Shown here piece by piece: positions 33,209 through 45,019 of a stretch of 64,000 nt of DNA; within the stretch, counting starts at the first letter, position 1; each line of letters starts with the position of its first letter. Source of the stretch: Diphasiastrum complanatum (taxonomy: Eukaryota > Streptophyta > Lycopodiopsida > Lycopodiales > Lycopodiaceae); assembly GCA_029204225.1 (NCBI GenBank), contig CM055107.1:11479068-11543067 (forward strand), written 5' to 3'. Below the pieces are notes generated by a model. It had not been told where the DNA came from and did no database searches. It saw only the letters and a program-made list of their open reading frames with translations. The position numbers were made by a program, and so were the translations under genes.

Positions 33209-36180
33209 TTATTGGGGACTTTTATTGGCTTCACGCCGAATCATGATTAAATGATGTTGCACCTTCTCCATAAAATCGAGACGTGTAGTATTAAAATCCA
33301 AATTGTGTGGCAGGAAACAACGGTGGGCTTTGGCAATCCACTTTGAGGTTGTCCATGATGTGAAGCGTGATTTCCAGGAGCCTCCCATCATTGCTGCATG
33401 AAAATATAAACGAGCAACCGACAACTGATCTTTGATTTGCTTTGAGGCCATCGGCTTATTTGGATTGAATGTCAGAAGAGGGAGGCAATCGTCCCATCTG
33501 GTTGCCACTGATGCCAATAGAGCTAGATCTTTAACAAACATTGCCGATTGTCGCACCATTGGATTGGGAGAGTGGACATACTCTCGTTGATAGGCTTGTA
33601 AGGTGCGGTGGAAATCCACTAAGATGGTCCAGTTGTAAGGCTGATGGATGATTGGCCAATTGGGCATATGGATGGTGATCTTGTCCATAGCCAATTCCAA
33701 ATCTTTCCATTTATTTCTTCGCGGCATTGGCACGTAATAGGGATCTACCCGCAATTGGCGAGGGCTGGCGACATAACTCCTAATTGATTTCGGAGTTTTC
33801 TCAAAAACTGTGATTCTCCATGCCAGCTGCTCTCCTAATGTATGTATTTTGTCGAACTCTTTGTCGGCCTTGATCTCAGAGGTCTTAAACTTCAGAACCC
33901 ATCCACCACGCAAGGACTCATATGGATGTTGCTTTAAAAAGGTCTGGATCTGGTCCTCGACGCTGATGGGCCTTCTAAATAGAGGTGTTGTCCTTGATGA
34001 AGATGGACTCGCTTGTACTTCCGGTGTGGTTGGCGGTGGTATGCTATATCTGGAGCTCCCCCCTGGTCCATGCTCGAATCAACCCCTGTATCCATTGGTA
34101 CGACTTCTTGGCGCGGAGGGGAGAATTGCAGCATGGCCGGTACGGGGATTTGTGGTCTGGCTTCCAATACTCGAATGGCTGCTTTTTCATAGGCGATGAT
34201 GGTCTCTTTAGCCTTTGCCAACTCGGTTGAAACTACTCCTTTGAACCTGTTAAAGCGGCCTTGAAATCCCTGAAGGGCCACTTTGTATGTCTCCACTTTT
34301 CTGAACAAATACGCAATCTCTGTCGGTGTGACCGAATGATCTGGTATTTGTGTTTGAAGATACGCATCACGCTCAAGGGTGGTCGCATCCAATTCACCTT
34401 GAAGGTGTGTGCGATCTTGTTCAGCCATCTGTAATTGCCCCTTCAGCATCTACAACTGTTGCTTGGCATCCTGCACAACCTTATCCACCTAGTCCTGTGT
34501 GGTTGTTAGGGCGTTTTGCAGGGAGCTGATGTATTCTTCCAAGCGATCAGCCTGTTGCTGGGCCAACGTCTTTTCAGCTTCAGCCTTGTCTTCGTGTTGT
34601 TTGGCAATCTTCAACTCTCGATCCAGCTGGACAAGTTTTTGGCTTATCAGAGGGTTTTCGGACCCTAGATCAGAAATTCTCTGTTCCATTTTCTTCTTTT
34701 TATCCAACATCGACTGGATCACTTGCGTAGGGCTTGAAACCAAATCTAGAGCATATTCAGAATCGAAGGCTGTGGAGGCGGCAGTAGCAAGAGGACCTGA
34801 TGGAGTTGTCCTTGGCAAGCGTGGAAGAAGTGTCACTACGTCTTTTTCTTCAAAATGGTCTTCCTCCCTTCAAGCACTGTGGTGTCGAACTATTTTGGTG
34901 ATTTGATAACTTTCTCGACCCGAAGTGCAGCTGGACTATCTTCTGTATGAGGTTGCTGGCTGACATCTTCAACACCAACAGTAGATTCATGGATATGTCC
35001 GAATCCTCTTCCATGGGATTGGAGTTCAAAGGGCGCAGGGCTCTAGGGAATTTCAAAAATTTCGGTGGCCCCAAGGGGATCGGAATCATCGAACATATCC
35101 ATGAAGAACTATGTGTTTGGTGAGTTGGCTTCGGTGTGTGGGGGTGAGGCGGCCTGGGCAGCTGTGATAGGAATGGTAGGCCCAATGGTCACAGACTGTC
35201 CTTGAATGGAAGCAGAGGCGAGGGAAGCATCCGAGACTGGGGGAATGGGAAGTTCAGTGCGAACAACAGTAGGGGGTGGAAGCGCAGCTGACGAGGTATG
35301 CCTAGTGTGACGTCGTGACGCAAAAGGCGAGTCAGGAATAACGATCTTGCTGCATGGATGACGATGACTATGAGAACTTGAGGCATGGTGAGATGACTCG
35401 GCCGGTGCTTCTTCGTAGACCGAAAGCACAGAATCCAGGTGGAAGCCATGTATTCTATTTTCTAAGTGAGAAACGACTTAAAGGGACAATAAAGAGCCGA
35501 CAGCGAACTGCTGCTTAGTATTGGCCTTAATAGCTCTTTGAGCTCACTAGAAACAATCTTGAACCAATTATACGGTTCAAGAGGGGCTTTGGCTAACTTG
35601 GTGTGGGACTCCACTATCCTATGGAGGATCTGTGATGTGATGCGGTCTTTCCTGAGGTTGCCAACCATCAGGAAGTTGTTCAATAACTGGGCAACAACGT
35701 GGATTGAAGGTTCAGTGATGGACTTCAGAAGGTAGCCATCATTGGTTCAGTGCAGATCGTTGGTGAGGTCAATATATGACTTGATGGTCTATTTGGCGTG
35801 CTTATGATTGGGTGAGACCTGCATGCCAGATGCTATACCTATAGTTGCAAGGGTGGCCTCCGTGACGCGCACCTTATGTGTGGCTCCCTGGAAAGTGATA
35901 TAAAATTTGGATTTCTCTTCCTTCCACGTACTGAAGGCAAGAGTGATGAAATCCATATTGAGCAACCCAAAAAGGCTCTCTCATGAATACCCATTGTAGT
36001 GAGCAGCGGCTCTGCAAAGGTCATCCATTGAGTGACCTTGCTTGTGCTAGGAAGAATCATGATGTTTGTTGCAGATGGGATATCACGATGGATAGTATAG
36101 CACGAAGACTGGGAAGTATCAGTGGAAGACACGATGATCAGAAAGCAAATATAAAACGCGTAAAAGTGTATCAGAAAGCA
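33209..36180 (-). pseudogene. Gypsy G2 extra ORF downstream of integrase
   Basis: About 2.9 kb of collinear minus-strand coding with a few frameshifts and stops. Parts in order: an N-terminal domain (36,180-35,462: ATHKVRVTEATLATIGIASG, then LHRIVESHTKLAKAPLEPYN), a Ser/His/Pro-rich linker (35,429-35,109), two coiled-coil regions (34,836-34,489 and 34,449-34,200), and a Trp-rich C-terminal region (33,913-33,209: ELAMDKITIHMPNWPIIH, MMGGSWKSRFTSWTTSKW). G1 has the matching coiled coil at the same place. It is not a known pol domain. It could be an Athila-type extra (env-like) ORF or a displaced Gag-like protein; no membrane segment was noticed. Confidence 0.65.
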
Positions 36181-36228
36181 ATGCAGGAATTTTGGAAGGC
36201 TTTGGCCACAAGAAAAATTCGCAAGAGT

Positions 36229-36277
36229 TTCGCTAGCACAAGTGAGGAATGAATCGAATTCAGTCAACTTATAGGTG
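36229..36277 (-). promoter_or_regulatory. Conserved TATA-like block before the G2 extra ORF
   Basis: Minus strand CACCTATAAG (36,268-36,277), then TGAATTCGA and GCTAGCGAA (36,229-36,237), matching the G1 block in order and spacing. The extra ORF begins about 50 bp further on. No primer-binding site lies between, which argues against this being a complete LTR end. Confidence 0.6.
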
Positions 36278-36640
36278 AATTTGGTGGGTCCATTACACTG
36301 AATACTACTTTGGCTGATCAGTTCTGAAAAAAAATTTGTAGGCATATACAATATTGTGAAAATAGACTATAAAAATCTCGACGAAGGTTTCTGGGGATTT
36401 GAGCCTATCAGGCGAATGTTTTCTAGGTCCGACGAAGGATAAAACTTTGCCTAGGAGGGTCCTTCCCCCATGTACGGTCATAAATGTATTTTTTTCACAA
36501 TCTGAACTGATGGTCAACCTAATTTTAACATTTTAAGATCATCTAGCACGTCGGCGAAGGTTCATAATGAGGTTAAAATGCTCGGCAAAGGTTTTTTTAA
36601 AAAAATGTACTGAGATCAGGCTTGCTGAACTGGCGGAGCA
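36278..36640 (-). other. G2 spacer between integrase and the extra ORF
   Basis: Non-coding spacer with repeated words CTTCGCCGA/CTTCGTCGA (about four copies, 36,375-36,600). It holds the same position as the G1 spacer with its own, different, repeated word. Confidence 0.5.
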
Positions 36641-37890
36641 GGCTGTCAAAACTTGCGTAATCGACTGCCATTCACTGGAGTATCAAATCGTTTTAATTTG
36701 TCATAGTTCAAGATTTCCTTCACTTTATATGGGCCTTAACCGGGAAACTTCAACTTTCACTTGACTAGCTTGGTTTTGTACATCAATGTCAGATCTCCTG
36801 GTTTTGGATCTTTTTTGTGTAATCGACGATCGTGCCATGTCTTGCGGCGTGCTTTCTCTGCTGCTAAGGAATTTACTGCCATCAATCGGGTTTCACATAA
36901 TTTGTGCAACGCTTCATGACGGAGTTGTAAAGACTTATCATCATTTAACCGTTCTATTGCTGTTATACATAAGGATGGGATTAAAAATTCAATTGGCATG
37001 ACAACATCTTGACCATAAACCAGTTGAAAAGGTGTTTGATTTGTACTATTTTTGTAGGCGGTTCTAAATGCCCATAATGCTGCATACAGTTTATGTTCCT
37101 GATCAGACCGACTTGCTTCAACTGTCTTTGTCATAATGGTGCAGAGAATCTTATTGGAAGATTCAGCTTGGCCATTCCCCCTGGGATAGTAGGGAGTACT
37201 GAATCTGTGTATAACAAAAAAATCTTCTAGTAAACACTTTATTGTTTGATTAACAAAGTGTGTACCTCGGTCATTGACAATCTCGATCGAACATCCAAAT
37301 CTGATTATAATATTTTCATATAGAAACTTGGCCTTAGATTTCGCATCATCAACTTTGACAGCTTTGGCTTCAATCCACTTGGTCATATAATCAGTTGCGA
37401 TGATGATGTGTCGAGTCTGAGATCCTTGCATGGCAGGGTGAATAGGTCCAACATAATCCAGTTCTCATTTTTCAAACGGTGCTTGCGATAAAACCGGATG
37501 CAAGAGTTCATAGTTCTGTCGAGTAGGTCGTCGTGCTCGCTGGCAAACATCACATGTCTGAATAAAATTTTCTGTGTCTTTGTGAAGCGTAGGCCACCAA
37601 CAACCTGATTCTAAACGTTTGCGAACAGTAATATTTGTAGAGAAGTGTCCTCCACCCATGCCATCATGTGAAAACATGATTAAATCTAGTACTTCATGAG
37701 GTAAAACACACCTTCGTAAAATATTATCTGATCCACGACGATAAAATTGTCCGGCAATTAATTGATAAGGTTGAGTCTTATGAATCAATTGTCTCTTCTG
37801 TACTTCTATCAGGGAGTCATTCGGTTGTCCTAGCATCAGGTACTCAGAAATATCTGCTGTCCACTCAGGTACTGCTTCAACATAGAACAA
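36640..37890 (-). pseudogene. Gypsy G2 integrase
   Basis: The H2C2 zinc region (HDGMGGGHF and CDVCQRARRPT, 37,530-37,680) is followed by the DDE core: IATDYMTKWIEAKAV, VNDRGTHF, and GNGQAESSNK with the catalytic Glu present and D-x35-E spacing. The C-terminal part has FRTAYKNSTNQTPFQLVYGQ and then GPYKVKEILNYD, ending near 36,648. Stops are few: TGA in place of Trp at about 37,465 and two in the last 50 codons. It is better preserved than in G1. Confidence 0.9.
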
Positions 37891-39110
37891 TGCATCATCT
37901 GTTCATCATCCACTTCAATATTAACTGGTGCGGATTCAATTTGCGAAACATGATCGGCTAGATAATGTTGCTTGCCCTTTCGAACCACAATCCAAAAGTC
38001 GAATTCAGTCAATAACAATAACCATCTTGCAATACGTCCAGTATTGCATGTCTTGTTTATCAAGTAAAGTAATGGTTGATGATCCGTATAAAATACAAAG
38101 TGCGATTCCATGAGGTAGTGACAAAATTTTCGAACAGAGAAAATCATGGCTAATGCCTCACGTTCTGTTGTTGAATAATTCTTTTCTTGATCTGTAAGCT
38201 GTCTGCTTGCAAATCGTATAGGATAATCTTTCTTATAGTCACTTGGCTGCATCAAAATTGATCCAATGGCGTATTTTGAGACATCCGTATGAACATGAAA
38301 CTCTATCGTCCAATCTGGAGAACGCAGTATTGGTGCTGAAGTTAATGCTTTTTTTAACTTTTCGAAGGCTTCTAACGCTTCTACTGTCCAAATAGGAACA
38401 ATAGTCAGTTTGTATATAGGTCGTGCTAATTTCGCAAGGAAGATAATAAAAATTCGATAGTAGTTTGCACGACCCATAAACACATAAACTCCTTGAATTG
38501 TTGCTGGCGGTGGCAATTCCACAATAACTTTGATCTTAGAATAATCCATGGCAATACCATGTCTTGATATCACATGTCCAAGCACAACTTCGTGGAAAAC
38601 CCATATCTGACATTTTTTTGGATTTAGAGAAATCTGATATTTGCAGCATCTTTCAAATACTTTCTCCAATCGATCCAGGTGGTCTGTATCTGTACTATGA
38701 ACTCCGAAGTCGTCCAAGTAAATTTCAAGAAATTTCTGCAGATAATCTTTAAAAGCAAATTGCATTACTCTTTGGAATGAACTTGGTGCATTACAGAGTC
38801 CAAACGGCATTACTTTGTAAGCATAGGTGCCCCATTTTGTTGCAAAAGCAGTTTTACGGCGATCGGCAGATGCAATCTTAACCTGGTTGTAGCCACTAAA
38901 TCCATCCAAGAAACTATAAGCTTCCGCTCCAGCAAGGCGATCCAAAATGCTTTCAGTAAAAGGTAACGGAAAGTGATCCTTTCGCGTCACTTTGTTCAAC
39001 GCTTTGAGATTCACACAGATCCGCAATTTTTCATTTTTCTTAGGAACAATGACAATCGATGAAATCCATTCAGTATGTTCGATCTCATTAATAAAATTGG
39101 CGTCAAGCAA
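37836..39110 (-). pseudogene. Gypsy G2 reverse transcriptase-RNase H (long open frame)
   Basis: A 424-codon open frame contains the whole RT core and RNase H: EHTEWISSIVIVPKKN, RICVNLKALN, SFLDGFSGYNQVKIA, the intact active site FLEIYLDDFGVH, FHVHTDVSKYAIGSIL, TEREALAMIFSVRKF and FYTDHQPLLYLINKT. It ends in a frameshift where integrase begins. Within the window this is the most intact retroelement enzyme, though its Gag and protease partners are broken. Confidence 0.9.
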
Positions 39111-40025
39111 TCTCTGAAATTATACCTTTATCAGGTCCGCCACATTAGGATTACAACGATAGAACTTTGTAACCTTTGGAACTGCATCAGGTACACACAT
39201 TCAGTAGAAACGTGATTGGTGTATCCAAACTTCGATCTAATAAGGAAATCTCGCTCAAATCTGATTGATTATCTTGTTGACACATATATCCTGTTGTACA
39301 GTCAATTGTTGCAAGAGCTTCATTCCAATTGACAGTGTTTGTTTGAGAATCGTAATAAAGTCCCAAATTTTTCTCTGGTCGATCACAAGTATGATTTGTT
39401 GTTGACGAATTGCGATCCTCTTTTTAAACCACTGGTTTGATAGTCCAAGTTGTAGGATCAATTTTAACTGCACGTTCACGATTTTCAAAAGTGATTTTTC
39501 CGGTACCCCAATTATGAATTACTTGTGCAACTCGTAACCATGGACGTCTTAATAGAATTCTAAAAAAAAATATGGCACTTCTGGTAAGTCCATCACTACA
39601 AAAGTAATGACGAACTGTACTCCCACAATTCTGACAGGTATGTCTTCCACCATTCCTCGTGGACAAACTGTTGTTTGATCAGCTTGCTTAATAGCAAAAG
39701 TAGCAGGCTTAATCTTTGTAAGGCCCCATTTTGCACATAGCTTTGTAGAAATCAAGTTAACTCCTGAACCTCCATCTATCACGGCTGCTTCTTTAGGAAA
39801 TTGTCTATGTTGTATCGGCAGAGTGATATTCTTTTGTTCACTTTTCCAAGCGGCTCCAACATGGAGTACTTCGTTAGATTCTTCAAATTCAGCACAAAAA
39901 AGCGGCTCTTGATAGACTTCTAGTTCTTCTTGAGCTAACTTTTGCGCTAAGACGTCTTTTGCTTTTGGCGCCAACTTCAAGAACTCTCCCAATGAAATAT
40001 TGATCTTGCTAGACAAAATGTTCAT
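39111..40025 (-). pseudogene. Gypsy G2 protease and shortened linker
   Basis: The protease frame starts MNILSSKINISLGEFLKLAP at 40,025 and contains VIDGGSGVNLIS. A frameshift near 39,549 precedes RPWLRVAQVIHNWGTGK. The linker to RT keeps the DALATIDC-like (EALATIDC) and DTPITF parts and then lacks most of the 1 kb found in G1. The start ATG overlaps the Gag stop as ATGA. Confidence 0.85.
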
Positions 40026-40700
40026 GAGTAGTTCTCTGTATGCGATGCTTCTAGTTCAGTTATCTTGAAGGGTTCTTCAAGATGATGTAACTGATCATTC
40101 ATATCTATACGTAAATTTCTTGGCGGCTGTAATGGTGAAGAATGAACTTCAGCTGTTGCTTTAGCAGCTTCAAGCTCTTCTTCTTCTTGCAAATGTTTGA
40201 TCCACTGTCTCATATCCTGATATCTTCGTTTTTTTGTATTAAAATTTGGATAGACTCCCGATGTTGTTGGTATATCATTCAATGGTATATAATCAGCAGG
40301 TACTAGATCCATTATTGGTTCTTTCTGCTTCTGTGCTCTGGTGACCACCATCAAGAGTGCGCTTGGTTTATTTTGAGCTACTGGTCTTTGCTTAATTGTT
40401 ATCAAATTTATAGGTGCTGTAGCTGGTGGTGGCTTCGGTCTTGCTGGGTAGTCTTTGTAGCAATGCCCGTAACCACAGTCACGACAGAATGGTAGAAATT
40501 TTTCTTTATTTGGGCATTCTGCAACTCTGTGATTTTCTCCACAGGCAAAACATCCGAGTGGTGCTTTGGTCCAATTTATGGAGGCTTGTTGTTGAGCAGC
40601 AGCATAAATGACATATTGTTCTAAAGATCCACCTGGTTGATCATTTTCATAGTTCCATTGCTTTGTGTCATTTTTGTCAAGCAGTCTTCACATACATGGC
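40022..40700 (-). pseudogene. Gypsy G2 Gag C-terminal region (5' truncated)
   Basis: An open frame from about 40,693 to 40,022 contains one full CCHC-like knuckle, CFACGENHRVAEC, and a second half knuckle, CRDCGYGHC, followed by a Pro-rich and an acidic stretch (HLQEEEELEAAKAT). Capsid sequence is missing: above about 40,700 the DNA is unrelated, so the element is cut off inside Gag. The stop TGA overlaps the protease ATG by ATGA. Confidence 0.82.
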
Positions 40701-42374
40701 TTCTTGTAGCATTCAATGGAGATTCAATATAAAAGTTTTGAGTGCACAACAATTGTAATTTATAGGAAAGCCAATACTAAGATGAAAAAGATGATAATAA
40801 AACAAAAACCACGTTTTGATTTCATGTAGACGTTGAATGGCACAAATACATACCAGGTACATTACATTGTCTACACAAGAAAATTTTTGAAACCTAGTCA
40901 AACATGTGCAACCTATCTTCTATCAACCCTCACAAGCTCCATCTCTAAATCAAGCACACATCTCATGCCATGGGTAAGCTAAATTAAATAAATAGACATG
41001 AGAATTATACTAAATCATTAAATCACATATAAGCTCATGTGCACAATTGGAAATCATAATTGTCATGACACATCTCAAATTCCATCCTGAAATTATTAAA
41101 CACATCAAACAAACTGTCACTAGATTTTTCATATTTCCTCATGTATTTTGTGGCTAATTTCTTTGTGTTGTCAAATCTGGAAGAGCGCTTTGTTATCCAA
41201 TGTCCAACCACACATAAAATTTGCCTCCAGAGGTTTAAGCATTTAGGAAACACACATATTAGAAAGATTTTAACAATGCCATTGAATGCACAACACTATC
41301 ACATAAAGGCACCAAAGGGTAACAAAGTTCATATAAAAACCAAATCTTGTATAAAGATTATAGAATTGTAATACTATCTATCATCCTTTTGCAACCATCT
41401 ATTTGGATTCATATAGCAAATGAAGCTCAATGTTTAATTTATGTCCATAGTCTTTCAACTGAATTGAAATACCATGTAGAGTTTGACATTTGGTGCTTGT
41501 TTTATGAAGCTCCATTATCTTGTTTATTGAATTTAAGGCACCTAACGTAACAATATTACTCACCCATTTCATTACAATAAATAACAATATTATTTACCCA
41601 TTTCATTGATAGTAAAGAAAATATATGCCGCGCCTTAGACAAATAATTTCCAAATTTTCTTTGCACTATTTGTTGAGTGTGTTGTTTTTTGAATTTAGGA
41701 CTTCAAGGTAGGAGCATGCACCTAGCATAACAATATTAGTTTAACTATTTCATATACTTAAAAAGGAAGGTGTGCCTCGAACAAATAGTCACCAAATTGA
41801 GTTTGCATTGTTTGGTGAATTGTATTGTGTGGTGGATTTTAGAGATATTAGGGTAGGGGTATGCACCTAAAATAACATTTCAACCACAATACATTATTTG
41901 TGTTTTGGGACATGTCACCACAAGCTATGGTGCAATGTGAGCTCGATGACTCATGTTACTACTCCTTAGTATCCCAATTAAACAACACAGATATAAGCAT
42001 GTATGTAGTATAACACTTTGTTTGCATTTGATATTGTGTCAAAGATGAGATGAACATTTGAAAAGATTAAGCAAAAAGATAACAATTTCATTCTCAAAAA
42101 GTAATTCGTTTTTCCAAATCCAATAGTATCACACATATAAGTGTTAAACAAGGCATATTTGATATTCAACCACAAACTACTTAGCTTTTACACAACTCAT
42201 GCATTAAAATTACTACATCACTTATCTTTATATTCAACTTGGGTGTGATTAGATAAATATATTTGACAAGATGCTCATAATTGTGTAACACCCATCTTTT
42301 TTTTTTTGCACACATGATTTAACAACCAGTGGTTGTTATATACAACTTGGCAATGTCATATATGGGGCTAAGCT
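40701..42374. other. AT-rich intergenic interval, no gene seen
   Basis: No coding region is supported. A phrase with CACCTAG/ACCTAA and TAACAATATTA recurs three times between 41,525 and 41,880 (for example around 41,535, 41,720 and 41,865), suggesting a weak local repeat. Otherwise unremarkable. Confidence 0.5.
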
Positions 42375-42455
42375 CCATAGATGTCACTACACAATGGCCA
42401 AGATTTGAGCTTGGACCTTTCCATCGGTAGTCAACAACTCTACCCATACACCCCA
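42375..42455 (-). repeat. tRNA-like SINE head
   Basis: On the minus strand the sequence reads GGGTGTATGGGTAGAGTTG (A-box-like), and about 30 bp later AAGCTCAAATCTTGG (B-box-like), the layout of a degenerate pol III internal promoter. It does not fold as an intact tRNA by eye. Confidence 0.4.
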
Positions 42456-42484
42456 TTGCGATGGGCAAACACCCATCTTTCTCT

Positions 42485-42638
42485 CCTCAAGGTTTGGAGC
42501 TTAACTACACCTAGCCGCACAAAGGAGGTACACAACAAAAATATAGTGGGGTTGAATCCACCTCAAGGTTTGGAGCTTAACTACACCTAGCCGCACAAAG
42601 GAGGTAACACAACAAAATATAGTGGAGTTGAACCCACC
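42485..42638. repeat. Tandem duplication of a ~77-bp unit
   Basis: The unit CTCAAGGTTTGGAGCTTAAC... to ...GGGGTTGAATCCAC occurs twice head to tail (about 42,485-42,561 and 42,562-42,638) with only a few differences, so the duplication is recent. No coding role is seen. Confidence 0.9.
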
Positions 42639-43790
42639 AAACGGAATTGCTAGTTAACAATCTCCTCAACCTTAAGGTCTCAAAATGTGGCGCATTGGTT
42701 GACAACATCTCAAGTTTAATTCCATTCTATATAAAATATAAAAACAAAATCTCATAACATATTTCATGGGCCATCCTTTGCATGTGAGCATGTTAATAAA
42801 CAAAATGATCAACGCATCAAGACGGGCATTCACTGTAAATATAAATAAAGATTGCATCTGTGAAGAATTAAAAAACAATAACAATAACGTTAACACTCAA
42901 ACTCATCTAAGAGTGACACGTCAACTTTTAGCAAATTGTTAGAATAGCTTCCCCAAAAAAAATAAAGATTGCATTTACGAAGCATAAAAAATAAAGAATA
43001 ATAATGTTAATGCTCACACTTAGTGCACCTTAGCTTTTAGCAGATTGTCGCAATAGCTTATTGCTACCGTGACAAAGCTAAAAAAGGCAAAAAAAAATAT
43101 GGTTTGAATGTGCGGGTTAGACAAATATAAAAGTCTAGATTTGAGGGAATAAAAGAGTCGACTAAAAGAAAACGAAATAAGAAGACAAAAAGCACAGAAT
43201 TTAGTTGTTAAAAATGGTTTGTCACAATGGAAGAAAATGCAAGTTGGGGACCTCCCTCCACAATGGACTTTACCTACCCAAAGAAGGCCCGGCTCCATTG
43301 ACTCAAAGATCATTGTTCAACTCAAAAAGTATGAATACGTTGGTGTATCCTTCTAGACAATGCGTCGACATGCTAAATATTACTCGTGCCTTTATGGTAT
43401 ACAATGATACTTACAGATATGCAAGATTTTATGTGTATTCTGTTAACAGATTAAATGATACAAGAATTGCTCATTCAACACCCAAAAGAAATCCTCGTCT
43501 TGCATTAGCGATCACCTTTGCACCCCTCCGATCTACTAACGTACTTCAGCAAAGAAGACATACATGTAAAAGGCACGTAAATCATCAAATTGTGTAAACA
43601 GCATTCGTAACAATTTTTGCAAGCCAGAGAATCTGGTACAAGATGGAAACACTTGAATTCTAATCCCTAGCAGAAGAGCTGTATGATCTTTGGGCTACAA
43701 ATTATGGAAATTTAGATCGAAAAGCAGGTTTAAAGAGTTCGACCTTTTGAGAGCTAACGCACTCAGTTGGCGGTTGTTACATAGATGCGA
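42639..43790. other. Downstream flank of the cyclin gene
   Basis: Two similar A-rich stretches (AAATAAAGATTGCAT at 42,842 and 42,960) form a weak direct repeat. The part nearest the cyclin stop probably contains its 3' UTR; the end of transcription cannot be placed. No gene is supported. Confidence 0.45.
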
Positions 43791-45019
43791 TCATAGTCCC
43801 GCGTAACTGCATCTTACTACCGCTCTCTGCTTTTGGCATTGCGATTGTGTAGAGGTACCGTCTAATGCACAGCCTAATTGCAACGATTTTTCGATCTGGT
43901 AAACACTGCCAAATGCTACCTCCTTCTCAAGGTGAGCGCAGTAATTCTCAAAGACGCCAACAGGAATATGCAAACGAAAGTCGAGGCCAAAAAGAAACTC
44001 CAACTCCAAAGAGTTTATCTCCTGCGTTGTCACTCCACCAATCTTGGCATAATAAGCGTTGTTGTAATATCTGAAATGAAGAAAAACATTTAGAATTACT
44101 CTATGGTCTTCAACGAAACGGAGATAGCAGACCACACTTGTTGACTAGTTGTACGTAGACGTTCAAAATGTATCAGGCACCACATTAACCAAATTAAGCA
44201 TGAAAGATGAATGGATGAAATGCTTCAGAATACATTCAAACGGTCAGAAGCATCTTATAATAATTGCACCATTAAAAATTGGAACAGAAATAAATTAGAT
44301 CGAACGTTGATGTCAGAAAAAAGTTCATAAACAAATGTTTCAACTCTGACCTGTTCAAACGCGAATCTACTCGTCTACATATACGAAGGCATCCTAAGAA
44401 TACAAACATGCTATGTGTCTAACTCAATTGCACGATCTACTAGCAAAAATTACGAAAGCATTAACGAGCCCTAATCTGAAGTTCGATACCTTGACAAGTA
44501 AAGGATTCAAGTGCAATTTCCAAGTCCTAACTAGTTTCGGCTTCAAAAACAGCAAAATCATGGAACCATAGATTTTTTAAATGTGTTACGTTGAACTTAC
44601 GCATCATCGAGGAATTTTGCTGCCACCATTACGCTTGTTATCAGGAGTCGATGCACATTCAAGTACGTTATAGGGATGTCTGGTTGCCGGCGAATGAAAC
44701 GATCTAGATATGCATATGCCACCACGAAGCATGAAGGGCTGCAGTTTGCATACTTGAATATCCTTTCCAAGTATTTTTCAATGCTGATAGCAGGAGCACG
44801 CAGGCCATGAAAAACAGTCATTCTGGGTGGGCTAAGGCTGCAGTTACTAGCTATGGCATACCTCTCGTTTCTCACCACTACCCGTTCAAGAAGTGACGAT
44901 AGAACAGACAGGACACGAGGCCTTGCGGTGGACTTTGCACCTGACTCATTAAGCTCCAAAGCCGAATACACATCTGAACGGAAGTTGCTATGGCTAGAAT
45001 TCGTGAGTGTGGAAGCCAT
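43791..45019 (-). CDS. CYCU: U/P-type (PHO80-like) cyclin, two exons
   Basis: This is the one intact host gene. Exon 1 runs 45,019-44,601 and exon 2 runs 44,070-43,791, separated by a 530-bp intron with GTAAGT donor and TTTCAG acceptor in codon phase 2. The predicted protein has 232 residues, normal for plant CYCU/CYCP. A variable N-terminus is followed by the cyclin box: SIEKYLERIFKYANCS, CFVVAYAYLDRFI and HRLLITSVMVAAKFLDD in exon 1, then YYNNAYYAKIGGV and LELEFLFGLDFRLHI in exon 2, which bind a cyclin-dependent kinase. Family members act in cell-cycle and phosphate- or sugar-linked signalling. The start codon has a GCTTCC context after CC. The intron position at DD/YYNN matches plant relatives. 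The C-terminus after the box is short and Gln/Arg-rich. Confidence 0.93.

Noticed and set aside
43205-43597. 130-codon plus-strand open frame opposite the cyclin 3' flank
   Set aside because: Low-complexity mix of residues, no recognised domain, no splice partners, and it overlaps the likely 3' UTR region of the cyclin on the other strand.
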